Below, piece after piece: positions 1 to 6,374 of a stretch of 18,782 nt of DNA. Source of the stretch: Flavobacterium sp. UBA7680. Lineage in GTDB: Bacteria; Bacteroidota; Bacteroidia; Flavobacteriales; Flavobacteriaceae. Each line of letters starts with the position of its first letter. The first letter of the stretch is position 1. The notes under the pieces are model-generated. The model was not told the origin of the DNA and ran no database searches. It saw nothing but the letters and a program-made list of their open reading frames with translations. Where the stretch lies: positions 1 through 18,782 of the forward strand of contig NZ_DLHA01000037.1 in assembly GCF_002482975.1 (NCBI RefSeq). The letters run 5' to 3'. The translations under genes were made by a program, and so were the position numbers.

Positions 1-273
1 AACCATTCCTACTGCATACTCACGCGTTTCTGGGATTTCAAAGTCACAAACTTTCTTAAAAAAATCATGAGGGATATCAAATAATATTCCCGCCCCGTCT
101 CCAGTTCTTCCATCAGAACTAACGGCACCACGATGTTCCAATTTAATTAAGATGTCTAATGCTTTGTGAATAATATCATTTGATTTAATACCATTCAAAT
201 TACAAATAAATCCTGCACCACAATTGTCGTGTTCAAATTCAGGCAGATAAAGCCCTTGTTCTTTAACTTTCAT
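1..273 (-). CDS. gltB: Glutamate synthase large subunit, N-terminal part (cut by window edge)
   Basis: Translating the minus strand from the ATG at 273 gives 91 codons open to the left edge, beginning MKVKEQGLYLPEFEHDNCGAGF. This is the class II glutamine amidotransferase N-terminus of glutamate synthase large subunit; Cys18 in DNCGAGF is the expected nucleophile that becomes the mature N-terminus, and LEHRGAVSSDGRTGDGAG is the conserved block that follows. The enzyme transfers the glutamine amide nitrogen to 2-oxoglutarate in the cytoplasm, working with a small subunit GltD that is not in view. An in-frame ATG at 315 would add 14 residues (MFNEIFIFVEKISR); I prefer 273 because family members usually begin just before QGLYLPEFEHD. 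A TATTTTTG match to the -7 box lies between the two ATGs on this strand, which also favours the shorter form. It diverges from sucC. Confidence 0.93.
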   Translation of the reverse strand, partial: MKVKEQGLYLPEFEHDNCGAGFICNLNGIKSNDIIHKALDILIKLEHRGAVSSDGRTGDGAGILFDIPHDFFKKVCDFEIPETREYAVGMV

Positions 274-315
274 TCTTGATATTTTTTCTACAAAAATAAA
301 GATTTCGTTAAACAT

Positions 316-609
316 AATGTAGTGAAATTATACTTTCGCTTACATTTTTGTTGTAATATTAGAAAAAGGCTTCTTAATTGATAATAATATTATATTAACC
401 ATTGCGAAATGATAAAATGATAATCCAAATTAAAATATATTAAGAAAAATCGTCTCAAGGCTAATAAATACGGTGATGTTTTTGTTAAATATCAAACGTT
501 TTAGTGGTTTTGAGTTAACTTTAACAAATTGTTTAGTTAACTATTTCTTTGCGTTGCGAAAGAATAAACGTTTAATACCTATAAGTGTCATTTTTTAATA
601 GAAAAAGAT
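316..609. other. Divergent intergenic region between gltB and sucC
   Basis: There is no convincing gene here. The region is AT-rich and holds two copies of AAACGTTT (494-501 and 566-573, 72 bp apart) and a dyad at 513-542 in which two GTTAAC palindromes (514-519 and 536-541) flank TTTAACAAATTGTTTA. These could be regulator sites for gltB or sucC, but no known operator was recognised. Confidence 0.4.
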
Positions 610-640
610 TTTACTTTTAAGTTGTATTTTGTTACTTTTG
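610..640 (+). promoter_or_regulatory. Bacteroidota-type promoter for sucC
   Basis: TACTTTTG at 633-640 matches the -7 consensus TAnnTTTG, and TTTA at 610-613 sits exactly 19 bases upstream where TTTG or TTG is expected at -33. Transcription would start near 647, leaving a leader of about 40 nt before the ATG at 689. This placement makes an ATG at 629 unusable as the sucC start. Confidence 0.55.
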
Positions 641-688
641 TCCGACTTTTATTCTGAACTAAATTCAGAACCAGACAAATTCTATATT

Positions 689-1882
689 ATGAACATACAC
701 GAATATCAAGGAAAAGAAATTTTAGCAAGTTACGGAGTACGCACTCAACGCGGAATTGTGGCTAACAATGCGGTTGAAGCTGTAGCTGCTGCAAAACAAT
801 TAACTGCCGAAACTGGTACAGGATGGCACGTAATAAAAGCACAAATTCACGCAGGTGGTCGTGGAAAAGGTGGTGGAGTTAAGCTGGCAAAAAACTTACA
901 GCAAGTTGAAGAGTTAGCAGAACAAATCATCGGAATGCAATTGATCACACCTCAGACTCCGCCTGAAGGTAAAAAAGTAAACAAAATTTTAGTTGCTGAA
1001 GATGTTTACTATCCTGGTGAAAGTGAAACTTCTGAGTTTTATGTTTCTGTTTTATTGAATAGAGGTACAGGACGCAACATGATCATGTATTCTACTGAAG
1101 GTGGAATGGATATCGAAGAAGTTGCTGAGCACACTCCTCACTTAATCTTTACTGAAGAAGTTGATCCTTCTGTAGGTTTACAAGGTTTCCAAGCAAGAAG
1201 AATTGCCTTTAACTTAGGTCTTTCTGGAAATGCTTTTAAAGAAATGGTGAAATTCATCGATGCATTATACAATGCTTACATTGGTTCTGATGCCTCTATG
1301 TTTGAAATCAACCCGGTTTTAAAAACATCTGATAACAAAATTTTAGCTGTTGATGCTAAAGTGAATATCGACGATAACGCTTTATACAGACAAGCTAAAT
1401 ATGCTGAAATGAGAGATATCCGTGAGGAGAATCCAATTGAAGTTGAAGCTAAAGAAGTAGGTTTGAACTATGTAGATCTTGACGGTACTGTAGGATGTAT
1501 GGTAAACGGAGCTGGTCTTGCAATGGCAACTATGGATTTAATTAAATACGCTGGTTTTGAGCCTGCTAACTTCCTTGACGTAGGAGGAACTGCTGATGCA
1601 AAACGTGTTGAAACAGCTTTCAGAATTATCTTGAAAGATCCAAACGTAAAAGCTATCTTAATTAACATCTTCGGAGGAATCGTTCGTTGTGACCGTGTTG
1701 CTCAAGGTGTTGTTGATGCTTACAAAAACATGGGTGACGCTATTAAAGTGCCAATCATTGTTCGTTTGCAAGGAACAAATGCTGAAATTGCAAAAGAATT
1801 AATTGACAATTCTGGTATGCCAATCTTATCAGCTGTTCAGTTCCAAGAAGCTGCTGACCAAGTTAAAGCTGCTCTTTCTTAA
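689..1882 (+). CDS. sucC: Succinyl-CoA ligase (ADP-forming) subunit beta
   Basis: A 397-residue protein (E. coli SucC is 388) that, with the alpha subunit SucD, interconverts succinyl-CoA and succinate with ATP/GTP formation in the TCA cycle. It has an N-terminal ATP-grasp domain starting MNIHEYQGKEIL, Lys50, the glycine-rich loop GGRGKGGG at 56-63, and the metal/nucleotide residues Glu206, Asn208 (FEINPV) and Asp222. The C-terminal CoA-ligase domain has GCMVNGAGLAMATMD (269-283), NFLDVGG (294-300) and NIFGGIVRCD (326-335). The open frame extends 20 codons upstream to 629, but those residues match nothing in the family and would overlap the promoter, so 689 is chosen. sucD is not adjacent; the gene is followed directly by a terminator, so sucC seems to be transcribed alone. 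Confidence 0.97.
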   Translation: MNIHEYQGKEILASYGVRTQRGIVANNAVEAVAAAKQLTAETGTGWHVIKAQIHAGGRGKGGGVKLAKNLQQVEELAEQIIGMQLITPQTPPEGKKVNKILVAEDVYYPGESETSEFYVSVLLNRGTGRNMIMYSTEGGMDIEEVAEHTPHLIFTEEVDPSVGLQGFQARRIAFNLGLSGNAFKEMVKFIDALYNAYIGSDASMFEINPVLKTSDNKILAVDAKVNIDDNALYRQAKYAEMRDIREENPIEVEAKEVGLNYVDLDGTVGCMVNGAGLAMATMDLIKYAGFEPANFLDVGGTADAKRVETAFRIILKDPNVKAILINIFGGIVRCDRVAQGVVDAYKNMGDAIKVPIIVRLQGTNAEIAKELIDNSGMPILSAVQFQEAADQVKAALS

Positions 1883-1905
1883 TTAAATAAGAAATCAATT
1901 TATAT

Positions 1906-1940
1906 AAAAAATCCCTTCGATATTCGGAGGGATTTTTTTT
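1906..1940 (+). terminator. Rho-independent terminator after sucC
   Basis: The stem ATCCCT (1911-1916) / AGGGAT (1928-1933), extended by a TTCG...CGG pairing, is followed by eight T residues. It lies 24 nt after the sucC stop. It is also the first of three near-identical terminator hairpins spaced about 190 bp apart. Confidence 0.85.
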
Positions 1941-1989
1941 GTGATATGTTAAAAATATCCCGTAAGAGAATATTTTTTAAGACAAAGCA

Positions 1990-2081
1990 TATCGTAGAGA
2001 CGCACAGCAGTGCGTCTACGCAACGCATTTCCCATTATGGATTCACGAGACGTAGACGCACTGCTGTGCGTCTCTACGATA
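1990..2081. repeat. Large palindrome, copy 1 (31-bp perfect arms)
   Basis: The arms at 1990-2020 and 2051-2081 are perfectly complementary over 31 bp and are separated by a 30-base spacer. Each arm contains a smaller hairpin of its own, AGACGCAC-AGCA-GTGCGTCT, so the element can fold either as one long stem or as two small stem-loops. It resembles REP/MITE-type palindromes dispersed in flavobacterial intergenic DNA. No REP-associated transposase is in this window. Confidence 0.9.
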
Positions 2082-2095
2082 AATGATGTGTAATA

Positions 2096-2128
2096 AAAGA
2101 TACCTTCGATATTCGGAGGGATTTTTTT
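2096..2128 (+). terminator. Second, duplicated copy of the terminator hairpin
   Basis: It is nearly identical to the hairpin after sucC, but ATACCT replaces ATCCCT at 2100-2105, leaving one mismatch opposite AGGGAT. Seven T residues follow. It probably acts as a weaker backup terminator for sucC. Confidence 0.6.
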
Positions 2129-2180
2129 GTGATTATGTCAAAACACATTCCGTTTGAGAATATTTTTTTAAGATAAAGTA

Positions 2181-2272
2181 TATCGTAGAGACGCACAGCA
2201 GTGCGTCTACGCAACGTATTTCCCATTATGGATTCACGAGACATAGACACACTGCTGTGCGTCTCTACGATA
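2181..2272. repeat. Large palindrome, copy 2 (two mismatches)
   Basis: The left arm at 2181-2211 is identical to that of copy 1. The right arm at 2242-2272 differs from it at two positions, both CG to CA changes (2243 and 2249). The 30-base spacer is conserved apart from one C-to-T change. The changes are what deamination of CpG-like steps would give after duplication. Confidence 0.88.
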
Positions 2273-2284
2273 ATGATGTGTAAT

Positions 2285-2316
2285 AAAAAATCCCTTCGAA
2301 TATTCGAAGGGATTTT
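2285..2316. terminator. Bidirectional terminator between sucC and the DUF1456 gene
   Basis: A perfect 22-base palindrome (2291-2312, TCCCTTCGAAT and its complement) is flanked by A residues on the left and T residues on the right, so each strand has a stem followed by a T run. It lies 27 bases past the stop of the minus-strand gene and closes the repeat array downstream of sucC. Confidence 0.8.
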
Positions 2317-2342
2317 ATGAAATTATGATATCACAATATTGA

Positions 2343-2807
2343 TTATTTCTTATTCTTACCGTTTTTGTAAACCACTTTTTCTACAACTGATGATTTTCCA
2401 TTTCCTTTAGGGAATGCTTTCTTTTTAGGTTTTCCAGCTGATGAACCTGACTTTGACGAACTTTGATCACCTCTGTATTTTTCAGAATCTTTTGGAGCAG
2501 CTTTAAACTCAGGTCTTTCTTTAGAAGTTTCTTTCTTCGGAATCTCTGCTTTATGTTTTGCTAAAACATCATTCGGATTTTTAGGATTTTCTTTAGTTCC
2601 TCTTAAATGAATTACCAATCCGTTTAAGAAGTTTCTTAAAACCTGATCACCGCATTCCATATAATTTTCATGGTCTTCGGCTCTGAAAAAAGCACCTAAT
2701 TCTGATTTTGAAATTCTAAAATCTACTAATTCTAAAATCTCAACTATTTGGTCATCACGGAGCATCAAAGCCACGCGAAGTTTTTTAAGTATATCGTTAT
2801 TTGTCAT
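2343..2807 (-). CDS. DUF1456 (YehS-like) protein with one repeat and a basic tail
   Basis: A 154-residue protein. Residues 1-70 match the DUF1456 repeat of YehS-like proteins (NNDILKKLRVALMLRDDQ, then FRISKSELGAFFR, then YMECGDQVLRNFLNGLVIHLRG). As I recall, YehS-type proteins contain two such repeats in about 150 residues; here the second half is instead a lysine- and serine-rich low-complexity tail (about 71-154: PKKETSKERPEF, SSSKSGSSAGKPKKK, ending YKNGKNKK). The family has no established function; the basic tail suggests nucleic-acid or ribosome contact, which is inference. A -7 match (TACCTTTG on this strand, 2821-2828) lies 13 bases before the ATG. It is transcribed alone and terminated by the shared palindrome at 2291-2312. 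Confidence 0.88.
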   Translation of the reverse strand: MTNNDILKKLRVALMLRDDQIVEILELVDFRISKSELGAFFRAEDHENYMECGDQVLRNFLNGLVIHLRGTKENPKNPNDVLAKHKAEIPKKETSKERPEFKAAPKDSEKYRGDQSSSKSGSSAGKPKKKAFPKGNGKSSVVEKVVYKNGKNKK

Positions 2808-2820
2808 CGTTTATTTTTTG

Positions 2821-2828
2821 CAAAGGTA
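2821..2828 (-). promoter_or_regulatory. -7 promoter element for the DUF1456 gene
   Basis: On the minus strand this reads TACCTTTG, an exact match to TAnnTTTG, 13 bases upstream of the ATG at 2807. No clear -33 TTTG is present at the usual 19-base distance. The leader would be very short, as is common in this phylum. Confidence 0.4.
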
Positions 2829-2863
2829 CGGTTTAAAAACAATTCGGGCTATTTATTTTTTCT

Positions 2864-3044
2864 GCCACGAATTGCACTAATTTACACTAATTTTTTTTTG
2901 CCACAGATTAAAAAGATTATTAGGATTTATAAATTGCTTAAAAAAATCATTAAAATCTTTTTAATCTGTGGCAAAAAGCATAAAAATTAATTCGTGGAAA
3001 TTAGTGACTCGAGCGATAGCGAACAGACGAAGTAAATTCGTGGC
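2864..3044. repeat. Nested palindromic repeat (GCCACGAATT outer, GCCACAGATT inner)
   Basis: The outer arms GCCACGAATT (2864-2873) and AATTCGTGGC (3035-3044) enclose a perfect 21-bp inverted repeat starting TTGCCACAGATTAAAAAG (2898-2918 with 2954-2974). CACTAATT at 2875-2882 and AATTAGTG at 2999-3006 form an intermediate pairing. The right flank is interrupted by a GC-richer stretch, about 3007-3033. Related elements occur at 8772-8854 and 12894-12949. The element fills the 251-bp gap between two minus-strand genes and has no coding potential. Confidence 0.85.
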
Positions 3045-3058
3045 AATCTTAATAATGG

Positions 3059-4078
3059 CTATGAATTCAAAACTGCGGCAAATTTATCTAAATCTTCTTT
3101 TAGATGATTTGCTGTAATTACAATTCGATTTAGTGGTTCAGCGTTTTTAGTATATTTAAAACTGGCAATAATAATCTTTTCAGTTTTTAATTTTTCAACT
3201 AATTCCTTTGATAAAAGATAAATCAAAGGATAGTTCTTATCAAACTTGATATTGGTGTTTTTGATTAAAATCGAATCTATATACTTTAAATTATCCAGCA
3301 GTTTGATGTGCTGCAAAGTATAAATTTCTGCAGCATCAGAAAGTGTCTGTACAAAAGCAGGGTTCATTCCCGCTGCACTTGTAAAAGTTTCCATTTCTTT
3401 AATTTCATTTATAAATCCAAAATCGCCGGCAATTACTCCTCCGGTTAATCCGAAAGCTTTTCCCAGAGAAGAAACCATGATTTTTCTTTTAACAGGATAT
3501 TGAATTGAGGAATAAATTCCTGCTCCATTTTTGCCTAAAATCCCAAAAGAATGCGATTCATCTAAAATTAAAGTAACTTCTTTATGATTTGGAATTTGTT
3601 TTAAAAATGATAAATCAGCAGGCTTTGTTTCAAAAGTAGGAACACCGTCGGTAAGAATCGCTATTTTCTCCCGTTTTGAATCTAATAGACGCTCATTTAA
3701 TTTGTCATTAACGAATAACGGAAGACTATTTTCGATTCTGATTGCATTGTGCGTATCATTAAAATGAAAAAAACAATCCGTTTGCTTTTTCATTAAATCT
3801 ATCACCAATTTTCCAGCCAGCATTCCTGAGGAAACTGTAACCGTACTTTCTGAACCTATGTGAGCAGCTAAAAACTTTTCGCCACTATCATAAGCGCTTA
3901 ATTTGATATTGGCAGTTCTGGAGCTTCCGTAAGTAGTTCCCCAATTAAGAATGTTCTTAACCACCAAGTCCTGAAATTTTTTATTGGTTGGCAATCCTAA
4001 ATAAGCAGTTCCGCCAAAATACAAATACTGTTCTTGGTCAATTTCAATAATTCGATCGGGAAATTTTTCTACTATCAT
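3059..4078 (-). CDS. Alpha-oxoamine-synthase-like PLP enzyme (aminotransferase class I/II fold)
   Basis: A 339-residue cytoplasmic fold-type I PLP enzyme. Landmarks match the BioF/2-amino-3-ketobutyrate ligase family: the N-terminal YFGGTAYLGL (20-29), NDTHNAI with His110 in the ring-stacking position, ILDESHSFGILGKNGAG with Asp173 and His176 (170-187), and SSLGKAFGLTGG with the Schiff-base Lys207. It is shorter than true BioF or KBL proteins (about 390-400 residues), with a reduced N-terminal arm, so the exact reaction cannot be named; condensation of an amino acid with an acyl-CoA is the family reaction. Its ATG follows the dipeptide epimerase stop by two bases, so the two are co-transcribed and probably translationally coupled. 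Alternatives are a biotin-pathway BioF or a simple aminotransferase; no other biotin gene is nearby. Confidence 0.82.
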   Translation of the reverse strand: MIVEKFPDRIIEIDQEQYLYFGGTAYLGLPTNKKFQDLVVKNILNWGTTYGSSRTANIKLSAYDSGEKFLAAHIGSESTVTVSSGMLAGKLVIDLMKKQTDCFFHFNDTHNAIRIENSLPLFVNDKLNERLLDSKREKIAILTDGVPTFETKPADLSFLKQIPNHKEVTLILDESHSFGILGKNGAGIYSSIQYPVKRKIMVSSLGKAFGLTGGVIAGDFGFINEIKEMETFTSAAGMNPAFVQTLSDAAEIYTLQHIKLLDNLKYIDSILIKNTNIKFDKNYPLIYLLSKELVEKLKTEKIIIASFKYTKNAEPLNRIVITANHLKEDLDKFAAVLNS

Positions 4079-4080
4079 TT

Positions 4081-5091
4081 TTATAGAAGTGTAACTCCGG
4101 TTCCGTTAAGTTCAGAATAACTCACAGCACCATTTTTTATGGTTACTCCGGTTGCAATATCTTGTGCTAAAAGTAACGCACCATCCATATCAACATAATC
4201 AAGCTGAGGTAATAAATGAGCAATCGCAGAGATTCCAACAGTAGATTCGGTCATACAGCCTACCATTGTTTTTAATCCCAATTTTTTAGCTTCTTCAATC
4301 ATTCTTTTTCCAGGGGTTAAACCGCCGCATTTTACCAATTTGACATTTACTCCGTGAAAATGATTGTGACATTTGGCTACATCTTCTTCAATAATACAGC
4401 TTTCATCGGCAATAATAGGCAGAACAGAATGTTTAAAAACTTCTTTATGCGCTTCCCAGTTGTCTGCTTTCATAGGTTGTTCGAGAAATTCAACACCCAG
4501 CTTTTTTAATTCAACGGCATTATTTATCGTTTCTTCAACGCCCCAGCCGCAATTGGCATCGATTCTAAAAATAGCATCCGTATGTTTTCTAAGTTCTTTT
4601 ACGATGGCAATATCTTCTTTGGTACCTAATTTAATTTTATAAATAGGCCAGGGAAGTTCCTGCATTTTTGAAACCATTTTTTCAATAGAAGCAATTCCAA
4701 TAGTGTAATCCGTAAGAGGATTTCTTTCAGTTGTGTAATTCCATAATTCGTATAACTTTTTGCCTTTTTTACGAGCATACAAATCATTATAAGCCAAATC
4801 TAAAGCACAAAGTGCAAACATATCCTCTTTTAAATAAGGATGAATTTTTCCCCAAAATGCATCTGGAGTTTCATCTTCCGTATTTTCAATAATGCTTCTG
4901 ATTTTTTCTAAATCCTGCATCATCATTGGAACAGTTGTTTTGTAATACGGATTTGAAGTTGCTTCTCCAAAACCCGAAAAACCATCACTCTGCAATTCAA
5001 CAATCAGCGAAGGCTGAAAATCAATAGATTCTCTTGAAATCGTGAAAGTGTGTTTTAGTTTTAGGTTATATTCTCTTAAAATTAGTTTCAT
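4081..5091 (-). CDS. Dipeptide epimerase (L-Ala-D/L-Glu epimerase type)
   Basis: A 336-residue enolase-superfamily enzyme of the muconate-lactonizing subgroup. The catalytic set is visible: KIK at 152-154 (Lys154 expected as a base), the metal ligands Asp178 (RIDANCGW), Glu204 (EQPM) and Asp229 (ADES), and the second base in VKLVKCGG (Lys251/254). DMDG at 301-304 has the DxD pair that binds the dipeptide ammonium group in Ala-Glu epimerases, which supports a dipeptide substrate over other subgroup members. The family reaction epimerises L-Ala-D-Glu from murein peptides to L-Ala-L-Glu so that it can be hydrolysed. I start at MKLILREYN (5091); the frame extends to 5127 but the extra 12 residues are lysine/asparagine rich, overlap the upstream gene and match nothing. 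It is the middle gene of a three-gene operon. Confidence 0.9.
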   Translation of the reverse strand: MKLILREYNLKLKHTFTISRESIDFQPSLIVELQSDGFSGFGEATSNPYYKTTVPMMMQDLEKIRSIIENTEDETPDAFWGKIHPYLKEDMFALCALDLAYNDLYARKKGKKLYELWNYTTERNPLTDYTIGIASIEKMVSKMQELPWPIYKIKLGTKEDIAIVKELRKHTDAIFRIDANCGWGVEETINNAVELKKLGVEFLEQPMKADNWEAHKEVFKHSVLPIIADESCIIEEDVAKCHNHFHGVNVKLVKCGGLTPGKRMIEEAKKLGLKTMVGCMTESTVGISAIAHLLPQLDYVDMDGALLLAQDIATGVTIKNGAVSYSELNGTGVTLL

Positions 5092-5123
5092 GATTTTTGT
5101 GCTATTTTTTTTTATATTTTTTC

Positions 5124-5918
5124 TCAATAATTAAGCCAAAGAACCGCTTTTACAAAACCGTCCCGCCACAATTTTTCATTATGTTCGCCGCCTTTTACAA
5201 CTTTAGATTTGGTCAGATGAAGACAGTAACAACGCTTTGTGTCTAATAATTTTTCCATTTTGGTCATGTCTTTCACCATATTTTCATCTTCTTTATCACC
5301 GCATAAAAAGTAAAATTTGGTTTTAATTTTTGGTATCTTTTCTGTAAAAGTGAAAATATCATTTGTGTACCAAAATGAAGGCGAAAAAACTCCGGCTTTA
5401 CCAAATACTTCGGGATATTTTAAAGCCCCGTAATAAGAAACCAAACCGCCAAGTGAACTTCCAAAAATGATTGTATTCTTAGCTTTTGTTTTGGTTCTGT
5501 AGCTTTTATCGATATAAGGTTTTAATGTTTTTACGATAAATTCTAAATAATTATCGGCATTTCCACCGCCGTATTTTTCATTTTTAAAAGGCGTTAATTC
5601 TTCGATACGTTTTTCATTTCCGTGTTCAATTCCAACAACAATTACCTGCGCTTTTAAACTATCAAGTTTTTCGTCGACATTCCATTCGCCCACATAAGAA
5701 GTTTTAGCATCAAACAAGTTTTGAGCGTCGTGCATATAAATCACGCTGTATTTTTTGGATGAAGCCGAATAATTTTCAGGAAGATAAATCCAGATTTTTT
5801 TTGTGGTTTTTAGCTGAGGTGCTTCAATCGTAAAAGTTGATACGTTTTTTGAAGCTGTACTTTGTGCATTTCCGGAAATCATCCAAAGAAATATAAATAT
5901 GAAAAATCCCCTCATCAT
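5124..5918 (-). CDS. Secreted alpha/beta-hydrolase esterase (Fes/esterase D-like)
   Basis: A 264-residue protein with a hydrophobic signal sequence (about 1-18, ending GNAQ), so it is probably periplasmic or secreted. The fold is the putative esterase family (PF00756 type): an N-terminal strand region KIWIYLPENY, the oxyanion area YMHDAQNLFD (61-70), nucleophile Ser155 in GSSLGG (153-158), acid Asp208 or Asp211 in CGDKEDEN, and His246 in GGEHNEKLW. Family members cleave esters such as siderophore or carbohydrate esters; the substrate is not evident. It is the first gene of the operon with the dipeptide epimerase (32 bp downstream) and the PLP enzyme. It diverges from the TerB-like gene across a 51-bp gap that must hold both promoters. 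Confidence 0.87.
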   Translation of the reverse strand: MMRGFFIFIFLWMISGNAQSTASKNVSTFTIEAPQLKTTKKIWIYLPENYSASSKKYSVIYMHDAQNLFDAKTSYVGEWNVDEKLDSLKAQVIVVGIEHGNEKRIEELTPFKNEKYGGGNADNYLEFIVKTLKPYIDKSYRTKTKAKNTIIFGSSLGGLVSYYGALKYPEVFGKAGVFSPSFWYTNDIFTFTEKIPKIKTKFYFLCGDKEDENMVKDMTKMEKLLDTKRCYCLHLTKSKVVKGGEHNEKLWRDGFVKAVLWLNY

Positions 5919-5969
5919 TAGATTTTGTATTTTTAATTTAAAAGCAATATTTTAGCTAAAAATAATAAA

Positions 5970-6374
5970 TTGATGAATACCGAAGCACAAAAGAAAAGTT
6001 TACTTTTAGAATTGATCGCCTTTTCTACAGTTGATGGGCAATTGCATAAAAGAGAGTACGATTTTATATGGCATGTTGCTCAGGAATTAAAGATTGATTT
6101 TGATGTTTTTCATGATTTATTTCATCAGGAAACGAAACCAGTAGTTGTAAAATCAGAATTTCAACGTATTCAGCAGTTTTACAGATTGGCTTTGATTATG
6201 CACTGCGATGGAATTTTACATGAAAAAGAGGCAATAGGCATTCAACAGATTGCAATTGAAATGGGATTGAACCCAGGTGCAGTAAAACGCATTTTAGATT
6301 TAATGAAAAAGGCTCCAAACGCCATGATAGAGCCTAAAGTTTTATTAAGAGTTTTTCAGGAACAACACAATTAA
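5970..6374 (+). CDS. TerB-like small helical protein
   Basis: A 134-residue, wholly helical, soluble protein without signal peptide. It shows the two-fold internal pattern of TerB-type domains: an acidic motif STVDGQLHKREYDFI (about 19-33) and a second one HCDGILHEKEAIGI (about 78-91), each of the form DGxLHxxE that in TerB forms a metal-binding site. The role is unknown; TerB family proteins link to metal or membrane-stress responses, so any function in tellurite resistance is not supported here, as no other ter gene is present. The start is MM at 5970, and the second ATG at 5973 is equally possible. The stop codon overlaps that of the convergent uvrB within one TTAA. Confidence 0.72.
   Translation: MMNTEAQKKSLLLELIAFSTVDGQLHKREYDFIWHVAQELKIDFDVFHDLFHQETKPVVVKSEFQRIQQFYRLALIMHCDGILHEKEAIGIQQIAIEMGLNPGAVKRILDLMKKAPNAMIEPKVLLRVFQEQHN

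Larger units (their letters stand above)
1911..2288. repeat. Tandem duplication of a 190-bp terminator-plus-palindrome unit
   Basis: Two consecutive units (about 1911-2099 and 2100-2288) each consist of a terminator hairpin, a stretch ending GAGAATATTTTTTAAGA, a large palindrome, and the tail ATGATGTGTAATAAAA. The two are highly similar by eye with scattered substitutions and single-base indels. A third terminator hairpin closes the array at 2285-2316. No coding potential is seen. The most economical explanation is unequal recombination between hairpin copies in this convergent gene gap. Confidence 0.85.

Noticed and set aside
629..688. A 20-residue N-terminal extension of SucC from ATG 629
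   Set aside because: It overlaps the predicted -7 promoter element, and the family begins at MNIHEYQ, so 689 is the better start.
1990..2272. The palindromes as ends of an insertion sequence
   Set aside because: The space between arms is only 30 bases and no transposase remnant is present; a REP/MITE-like repeat fits better.
2748..2990. Plus-strand open frame of 80 codons
   Set aside because: It is antisense to the DUF1456 gene and ends within the nested palindrome; its lysine/isoleucine-rich tail is translated repeat DNA.
5092..5127. Extended start of the dipeptide epimerase at 5127
   Set aside because: The extra residues MRKNIKKNSTKI do not resemble the family and would overlap the esterase stop; MKLILREYN at 5091 fits the first beta strand.
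5970..6374. A tellurite-resistance locus around the TerB-like gene
   Set aside because: No other ter gene is present; only the TerB-type fold is supported.
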